From NCBI GenBank assembly GCA_005879095.1, contig VBLM01000003.1, positions 1-11,027 of the forward strand: 11,027 nt of DNA, written 5' to 3'. This stretch comes from Deltaproteobacteria bacterium (lineage in GTDB: Bacteria; Myxococcota; Myxococcia; Myxococcales; 40CM-4-68-19). The notes below the pieces were generated by a model that was not told where the DNA came from, did no database searches, and saw nothing but the letters and a program-made list of their open reading frames with translations. A program made the translations under genes and the position numbers. Positions 6,621 through 11,027 of the stretch are shown in pieces; position 1 is the stretch's first letter, and each line of letters begins with the position of its first letter.

Positions 6621-6665
6621 GGCGCCTGCGGCGCCTCCACCAAGGGGGAGCTCGCTCCCCCCTGG
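6621..6665. repeat. GC-rich palindromic (REP-like) spacer element
   Basis: The 105-bp spacer between the CBS gene stop and the panE start contains two adjacent hairpins. The first is GGCGCC-TGC-GGCGCC (6621-6635). The second is GGGGGAG-CTCG-CTCCCCC (6644-6661), a perfect 7-bp stem with a CTCG tetraloop, extendable by CCA/TGG after one mismatch to 6639-6665. There is no T-run on either strand, so it is not a textbook intrinsic terminator. It sits just after the CBS gene and could end or stabilise that transcript. Short palindromes with purine-rich and pyrimidine-rich arms like this are often dispersed extragenic repeats; copy number elsewhere in the genome is unknown. Confidence 0.5.
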
Positions 6666-6681
6666 ACCCCCCAACCGCGCG

Positions 6682-7101
6682 CTATCTGCCGTCGATGTAG
6701 GTCTGCAGTTGCTCGATGAGGAACTGCTTGTCGTCGAGCATCAGCTGGATCACGTCGCGCATCGAGATGATGCCGACGACGTTGCCGTCGACCTCGACGA
6801 GGAGATGCCGGGTGTACTGGGTGCGCATCATCTCGCTGGTCTCGATCTCGCTGGAGGTGAGCGGCAGCCTGGGCAGATCGGTGCGCATGGCCTCGCCGAT
6901 GGGCATCGCGCCGCTGTCGCCCGAAGCCATCACTCGCGCCACCAGATCGCGCTCGGTGACGATACCGACGATGCGGCCGGCCTCGCGCACCGCGATGGCG
7001 CCGATCTTCTTGTCCCGCATCACCCTGGCCGCCTCGCGGCAGGGCGTGATCGCGTCCAGCGCCACGACCTGCTTCGTGACGTGCCTCTCGATGGTGGCCA
7101 T
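6682..7101 (-). CDS. Two-CBS-domain protein
   Basis: A 139-aa stand-alone Bateman module. CBS1 spans about residues 9-65 (VVALDAITPCREAARVMRDKKIGAIAV...GRIVGIVTERDLVARV) and CBS2 about 72-131 (MRTDLPRLPLTSSEIETSEMM...RHLLVEVDGNVVGIISMRDVIQLML). Both carry the hallmark G-I-V/I-S/T-x-R-D motif (ITERD-like at 46-52, IISMRD at 111-116), whose aspartate commonly contacts the ribose of a bound adenine nucleotide. Such proteins sense AMP/ATP/SAM-type ligands and regulate partners; no partner domain is fused here. Start ATG 7099-7101 is preceded by AAAGGGAG with good spacing. A candidate -10 (TATACT) lies just upstream. It is divergent from the helicase gene by only 34 bp. The specific target is not apparent. 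Confidence 0.93.
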   Translation of the reverse strand: MATIERHVTKQVVALDAITPCREAARVMRDKKIGAIAVREAGRIVGIVTERDLVARVMASGDSGAMPIGEAMRTDLPRLPLTSSEIETSEMMRTQYTRHLLVEVDGNVVGIISMRDVIQLMLDDKQFLIEQLQTYIDGR

Positions 7102-7120
7102 GCGCGTCTCCCTTTCCACG

Positions 7121-7126
7121 AGTATA
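7121..7126 (-). promoter_or_regulatory. Candidate -10 box (TATACT) for the CBS gene
   Basis: Minus-strand TATACT differs from TATAAT at one base and is the only AT-rich hexamer in the 34-bp divergent spacer. It would start transcription near 7113, giving a leader of about 12 bases that just holds the AAAGGGAG ribosome binding site. The -35 would fall inside the helicase coding region; only weak matches (TGTTCG at 17-bp spacing) are visible there. Confidence 0.35.
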
Positions 7127-7135
7127 GGAAACGGC

Positions 7136-8974
7136 GTGGACCTCGAACAGCATCTCTCCCGGCTCGGTGCGCTGCTCGACATCGAGCGCGACGCCGAGAA
7201 GGAACGATTCGAGGCCGCCCGTTCGCGGCTCTCGCCGGCGCAGCGCGCGGCGCGCGGTATCCTGCTTCTCGACGTCGAGGCGGTGGAGGAGGGCGGGCTG
7301 GCCGGCCGATCGCTGGTGACGTACGCGCGGCCGGACGGGCGGGAGCTGGGCGGGTCGGAGATCGGTGTCGGATCGATTGTAACGGTCGTTCCAAAAAAAG
7401 AACATGCGTTCGAATCGCCTGCGGGCATCGTCGCGCGCCGGCAGCGGGCGCGGCTGGCGATCGCGTTCGACGAACCGCCGCCTTCCTTCGCGACCGAGGG
7501 GCGGGTGATGATCGAGCTGCAGCCGTCGTCGGCGACGTACGAGCGGCTCTCGGGCGCGGTGCGACGGATGCGGGAGGCGCGCCGCTGGCATCCGGTGCTG
7601 CGCGAGGAAGCGCCGCGCTTCGAAGGACGCGAGACGGTCGATGTAACGCACGTTCTGAATTTGGAACAGCTGTCAGCTCTCGAGCTGGCCGACCGCGCCC
7701 GGGACGTCGCGCTCGTGCATGGCCCGCCCGGCACGGGAAAGACGACGGTGCTGGTGGAAGTCATCCGGCGGGCCGTCGCGCGCGGCGAAAGCGTGCTGGC
7801 TTCTGCGCCGTCGAATCTGGCGGTCGACAACCTCGTCGAGCGGCTGGTGGCGGCGGGCATCGACGCGGTGCGCATCGGTCATCCGGCGCGCGTGCTGCCC
7901 TCGGTGGTGGAGCACACCCTCGATCAGAAGACGGCAACCCACGATCAGGCGCGGATCGCGGCCGACCTCGTCGCCGAGGCGCTGCGGCTCCGGGCCGACG
8001 CCCGCAAGCGCAAGCAGCGCCGCGGGCCCGGACGATTCAGCGAAGCGCGCGAGGCCGAGCGCGAGGCGCGCAAGCTGCTCGCGGAAGCGCGCGAGCTCGA
8101 AGATCGAGCCGAGCTGGCCGTGCTGGAGAGGGCGCAGGTGATCCTGGCGACGTTGACCGGTCTCGAATCGCGCGCGCTGGCCGGGCGCGGGTTCGACCTG
8201 GCGGTGATCGACGAAGCCACCCAGGCGGTGGAGCCCGCGGTCTATCTCGCGCTGCTGCGCGCCGGCCGTGCCGTGCTGGCCGGCGACCACCGGCAGTTGC
8301 CGCCGACGGTGATCTCGCCGGATGCGGCGGCGCTGTCGGTGTCGCTCTTCGAGCGGCTGGCGGCGGCGCATCCGGAGGCGATGGTGACCCTCGCCGAGCA
8401 GCACCGGATGAACGAACGGATCATGCGCTATCCGAGCGACGCGCTCTACGCCGGCAAGCTGCGCGCCCACCCGTCGGTGGCGCACCATTCCATCGACGCC
8501 GCGCCGCTGGAGATGATCGACACCGCCGGCCGCGGATTCGAGGAGGAAACGCCGGAGGACAGCGAGTCGAAGCTGAACGTTGGCGAGGCCGGGCTGGCGG
8601 TTTCCGAAGTGCGCCGGCTGCTGGCGGCCGGTATGCGGCCGCAGGACGTCGCGGTGATCTCGCCGTACGACGCGCAGGTGCAGAAGATTCGGCAATTGCT
8701 CGAGGACGTCGCCGATCTGGAGATCGATACCGTCGACGGCTTCCAGGGCCGTGAGAAGGAGGCGGTGATCGTCTCGCTGGTGCGCTCGAACGCCGCCGGT
8801 GAGCTCGGATTCGTCGCCGACATCCGCCGCATCAACGTCGCCCTCACGCGGGCGCGGAAGAAGCTGGTGGTGATCGGCGACAGCGCCACGGTCGCGCGCC
8901 ATCCGTTCTATGCCGGCTTCGTCAAGTACGCGGAATCGATCGGCGCCTGGCGCTCAGCGTGGGATCGCCAGTGA
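7136..8974 (+). CDS. SF1B DNA/RNA helicase (IGHMBP2/SMUBP-2-like, Upf1-type AAA_11/AAA_12)
   Basis: A 612-aa ATP-dependent helicase with all superfamily 1 motifs in order: Q-motif LNLEQ (174-178), Walker A GPPGTGKTT (196-204), Ia SAPSNLAVDN (223-232), Walker B/DEAT box VIDEATQA (357-364), III AGDHRQLPPT (382-391), IV-like EQHRMN (421-426), V DTVDGFQGREKEAV (531-544) and VI NVALTRARKK (567-576). A charged helical segment at about 265-335 between Ia and II matches the stalk/1C insert of Upf1-like helicases. Residues 1-165 form the N-terminal beta-barrel-type region. The start is GTG 7136-7138 with AGGA six bases upstream; earlier in-frame starts would run over the divergent CBS gene. The substrate (DNA or RNA) and role, such as replication, repair or RNA remodelling, cannot be told from sequence. 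The gene end overlaps the convergent M28 gene by 21 bp. Confidence 0.93.
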   Translation: MDLEQHLSRLGALLDIERDAEKERFEAARSRLSPAQRAARGILLLDVEAVEEGGLAGRSLVTYARPDGRELGGSEIGVGSIVTVVPKKEHAFESPAGIVARRQRARLAIAFDEPPPSFATEGRVMIELQPSSATYERLSGAVRRMREARRWHPVLREEAPRFEGRETVDVTHVLNLEQLSALELADRARDVALVHGPPGTGKTTVLVEVIRRAVARGESVLASAPSNLAVDNLVERLVAAGIDAVRIGHPARVLPSVVEHTLDQKTATHDQARIAADLVAEALRLRADARKRKQRRGPGRFSEAREAEREARKLLAEARELEDRAELAVLERAQVILATLTGLESRALAGRGFDLAVIDEATQAVEPAVYLALLRAGRAVLAGDHRQLPPTVISPDAAALSVSLFERLAAAHPEAMVTLAEQHRMNERIMRYPSDALYAGKLRAHPSVAHHSIDAAPLEMIDTAGRGFEEETPEDSESKLNVGEAGLAVSEVRRLLAAGMRPQDVAVISPYDAQVQKIRQLLEDVADLEIDTVDGFQGREKEAVIVSLVRSNAAGELGFVADIRRINVALTRARKKLVVIGDSATVARHPFYAGFVKYAESIGAWRSAWDRQ

Positions 8975-9801
8975 ATGGACGGCCGCCGCGGTGCCCTCGA
9001 CGACCTGGAGCATGCGCGCGTAGTCGAGGGTCTCCGGCGTGTCCTGCGCGGTGTGGTAGCGCGGGTTCCGGTACCAGGCCGTGTCGGTGATCATCACCGC
9101 GCTCATCCCCTGCAGCCAGTAGTTGCGGTGATCGGAGTTGCCGATCCCGGGGATCGATTCCGGGGCGTTGATCGATTCGACCGGGATCGCCGTCGAAGCC
9201 AGCCCGCGCTTGACGGTGCGGGTGAGGGAAACTTCTGCTCGCCGGAAAACGTGCCGATCATCTCCAGCACGATCACCGCGCGCACCTCGCCGCGCGTAAG
9301 CGATCGCGCGTGCACCTCGCTGCCCATGCCATCGACTTCCTCGCGCGGATAGAAGACGAGCTCGGTCCGCATCGGGGGCGGATTTTCCCGCAGCAACCGC
9401 GCCAGCTCGAGCAGCCCGGCGATTCCGCTCGCGTTGTCGTCGGCGCCCTCGTACGGCCCGTGAACGTCGTAGTGCGCGCCGACCACGATCCGCTGCGGCG
9501 TCGGCGGACCGAAACGGGCGATCACGTTTCGATAATCGCCATTTGCGAATCGATAATCCTGCGTTGTCGAAGCGATGCCCAGCGCGGAAAGCTGGGCGCG
9601 GATCCAGTCGGCGGCGCGGGCCATGCCAGCGTGGTCATGGCGGGGCCCGAGCGCCACCAGCGCCCGTACGGTCTCGTGCAGGCGGCCGGAATCGGCGCGC
9701 GGCCCGTCCCAGCGCGGTCCGGCGCCCGCCCAGGGCTGGACCATCCCGTACACGAGCGCGGCGCCTGCCAGCACGACGAGCAGCAGTGCGAGCACCTTCA
9801 T
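8954..9801 (-). pseudogene. M28-family zinc aminopeptidase, signal-anchored, broken by internal deletion and frameshift
   Basis: M28 peptidases are two-zinc exopeptidases, usually exported. The N-terminal part starts at ATG 9799-9801 with a hydrophobic export or anchor segment (MKVLALLLVVLAGAALVYGM). It continues through GAHYDVHGPYEGADDNASG (109-126: zinc ligands His110 and an Asp of ADDN), YPREEVDGMGS (151-161: the catalytic/ligand Glu pair) and VLEMIGTFSGEQKFP (178-192). After 9228 the frame fails. The C-terminal part resumes one frame away as LTRTVKRGLASTAIPVESIN (from about 9226) and includes GNSDHRNYW and RYHTAQDTPETLDYARM with the last zinc-binding His, ending at TGA 8954-8956. Homologues carry about 25 further residues between the halves, so a deletion of roughly 70-80 bp (remainder 1 modulo 3) fits. 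Without it the enzyme would be about 300 aa. A recent pseudogene or a sequence error. The start has no strong ribosome binding site. Confidence 0.85.
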
Positions 9802-9856
9802 GGCCGCGGAATCTATCGTGACAAGGTCATGACGCAGTGCGGTAAGAATCGGCGGC

Positions 9857-10495
9857 ATGGACGTGACGATGGCCAAGCCGCGGCTGCGGGGCGTCTCGCA
9901 CGAGCTCGCGTTCTTCGCGGCGCTCGGGGCCGGCGCAGTGCTGGTCGCGCTGGCGCCGCACCGGACAGCGGTCGCCGCGGCGGTCTATGCCCTCAGCCTC
10001 GCGATCATGCAGGGCACGAGCGCGCTGTACCATCGTCCGAACTGGTCGCCGGGGCCGCGGCGCTGGATGCGGCGCGCGGACCACGCCGCCATCTTCCTGC
10101 TCATCGCCGGCACATACACGCCGTTCACGCTGTTGCTGCCGGCGCACCGCGCGGCGATGCTCGCATTGGCCTGGGGCGGCGCGGCGGCGGGCATTCTGCA
10201 ATCGCTGTTCTGGGTCTACGCGCCGCGCGCGCTGATGGCCGCGCTCTACATCGCGCTCGGCTGGGCGATCGTCGTCTTCTGGCCGCCGCTTCACGCGGCG
10301 CTCGGCGCAGGCGGGCTCTTCTTCCTCGTGCTGGGCGGCGTGCTCTACTCGATTGGCGCCATCATCTACACCGCGCGCCACCCCGACCCTTCGCCGGCGG
10401 TGTTCGGGTACCACGAGATCTTCCACGTCCTCGTCGTCGCCGCGGCCGTATGCCACTTCGCCGTCGTGGTCGGCGTCGTCCGCGCCCTGCGCTAG
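9857..10495 (+). CDS. Hemolysin III / TrhA (YqfA, PAQR-type) membrane protein
   Basis: A 212-aa integral membrane protein with about seven hydrophobic helices, the usual length for bacterial hemolysin III-like proteins. Signature residues are present: GVSHELAFF at the N-terminus, SALYHR (55-60) with the Ser-x3-His, RRADHAAIFLLIAGTYTPF (72-90) with Asp75, and GYHEIFHVLVV (184-194) with His186 and His190. In the PAQR/CREST superfamily these three histidines bind zinc inside the membrane, suggesting hydrolase-like chemistry; in bacteria the family is linked to membrane-lipid homeostasis, and the name hemolysin is historical. Start ATG 9857 is used; a second ATG at 9869 would remove four residues and is almost as plausible, as neither has a strong Shine-Dalgarno. 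It is divergent from the M28 gene by 55 bp. Its stop overlaps the stop of the convergent PfpI gene in a single CTAG. Confidence 0.93.
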   Translation: MDVTMAKPRLRGVSHELAFFAALGAGAVLVALAPHRTAVAAAVYALSLAIMQGTSALYHRPNWSPGPRRWMRRADHAAIFLLIAGTYTPFTLLLPAHRAAMLALAWGGAAAGILQSLFWVYAPRALMAALYIALGWAIVVFWPPLHAALGAGGLFFLVLGGVLYSIGAIIYTARHPDPSPAVFGYHEIFHVLVVAAAVCHFAVVVGVVRALR

Positions 10496-11007
10496 ATCTG
10501 CTTCGACAGCACTTCGAGCATCGCCTTGCCGAAGGCGGGCAGGTCCTTCGGCACCCGCGAGGAGACGATGTTGCCGTCGATCACCGAGGGCGCGTCGACC
10601 CATTCCGCGCCCGCGTTGATGACGTCGTCGCGGATACCGACGGTGCTGGTCAGACGGCGGCCGCGGACGATCCCGGCCGAAATCAGGATCCACGGACCGT
10701 GGCAGATCGTCGCCACCATCTTTCCGGCTTCGTGCACCTCGCGCACGCGCCGCAGCGCTTCCGGATCGCGACGGATCTTGTCCGGCGCCCAACCGCCGGG
10801 GGCGAGGATTCCCGCCAGCTGTGAAGCGGGGAAATCGGCGACGCGGCCGTCGACCGGGCAGGGATAGCCGTGCTTGCCCGAGTAGTGCGATTCGCCGAGA
10901 CCGGCGAGTTTCACCGTGTAGCCGGCTTCCTCGAGGCGCAGCTTGGGATACCAGACTTCCAGGTCCTCATATTCGGGACCGACGAGAATCAGAATCGTGC
11001 CCGGCAT
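10492..11007 (-). CDS. DJ-1/PfpI family protein (class I glutamine amidotransferase-like)
   Basis: A 171-aa cytoplasmic protein of typical length for PfpI/YhbO-type members. The nucleophile elbow ATICHGPWILISAG (99-112) holds the reactive Cys102 followed by His103, and the N-terminal VGPEYEDLEVWYP (9-21) supplies the conserved glutamate near the cysteine. Other family landmarks are LAPGGWAPDKIR (68-79), RLTSTVGIRDDVINAGAEWV (118-137), and a C-terminal NIVSSRVPKDLPAFGKAML. Members are described as proteases, chaperones or protein/nucleotide deglycases in stress defence; sequence alone does not decide between these. Start ATG 11005-11007 follows AAGGAAGG within a few bases. It is a monocistronic-looking gene convergent with the TrhA-like gene, sharing a 4-bp stop overlap. 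Confidence 0.95.
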   Translation of the reverse strand: MPGTILILVGPEYEDLEVWYPKLRLEEAGYTVKLAGLGESHYSGKHGYPCPVDGRVADFPASQLAGILAPGGWAPDKIRRDPEALRRVREVHEAGKMVATICHGPWILISAGIVRGRRLTSTVGIRDDVINAGAEWVDAPSVIDGNIVSSRVPKDLPAFGKAMLEVLSKQI

Positions 11008-11027
11008 GGACCTTCCTTTTCGGCTCG

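Noticed and set aside
6605..6625. GGGTTTCGATCC resembles a tRNA T-loop
   Set aside because: No acceptor, D or anticodon arms can be built around it; it is part of the palindromic spacer.
6199..8754. Very long plus-strand open frame (851 codons) across panE, CBS and helicase
   Set aside because: It runs antisense or out of frame to genes with clear domain motifs, has Arg/Ala/Gly-rich composition typical of a shadow frame in GC-rich DNA, and shows no recognisable domain.
9802..9856. GTGACA ... TAAGAA as a promoter for the TrhA-like gene
   Set aside because: The 19-bp spacing and weak -10 make it no better than chance in a 55-bp divergent spacer.
9310..10824. Plus-strand 504-codon open frame over M28, TrhA and PfpI genes
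   Set aside because: It is out of frame with the TrhA-like gene and antisense to M28 and PfpI; no domain is visible.

Overview
The window is chromosomal DNA from a GC-rich Gram-negative bacterium. By eye it is roughly two-thirds G+C, with strong G/C preference at third codon positions and open antisense frames throughout. A PilT-type pilus retraction ATPase, a signal-anchored M28 peptidase and a DUF885 protein fit Myxococcota or another soil deltaproteobacterial or acidobacterial-type lineage. No marker gene settles the taxon. I see no rRNA, tRNA, CRISPR array, transposase or phage gene.

Layout. 55-2833 (minus strand) holds a type IV pilus block: an extended PilT-like ATPase, then a cyclic-nucleotide-binding protein with an Hfq/Sm-like C-terminus, then a hot-dog thioesterase. 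Gaps are +2 and -4 bp, so this is almost certainly one operon. A 51-residue lmo0937-type membrane protein follows. 2901-5746 (plus) is a DUF885 metallopeptidase-like gene whose last 1178 bp are tandemly duplicated. Copy 1 keeps the start and catalytic motifs; copy 2 has no start of its own. 5723-6576 (minus) is a panE-like ketopantoate reductase broken by an internal deletion and frameshift. 6577-6681 is a spacer with strong GC palindromes. 6682-7101 (minus) is a two-CBS-domain protein, divergent by 34 bp from an SF1B helicase at 7136-8974 (plus). 8954-9801 (minus) is an M28 peptidase, also broken by an internal deletion and frameshift. 9857-10495 (plus) is a hemolysin III/TrhA membrane protein, and 10492-11007 (minus) a DJ-1/PfpI protein. 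The last two genes share a CTAG in which each strand reads its own TAG stop.

Most interesting points. The second gene of the pilT operon looks like an undescribed fusion of a cNMP-sensor domain and an Hfq/Sm-like barrel. Its PilT partner carries an extra N-terminal module resembling a degenerate second copy of the PilT N-domain. Together they suggest second-messenger input to pilus retraction; this is inference. Separately, three genes within about 6 kb (DUF885, panE, M28) carry clean indels that change the reading frame while both flanks stay well conserved. That means either very recent decay or assembly error, and should be resolved before those genes are interpreted.
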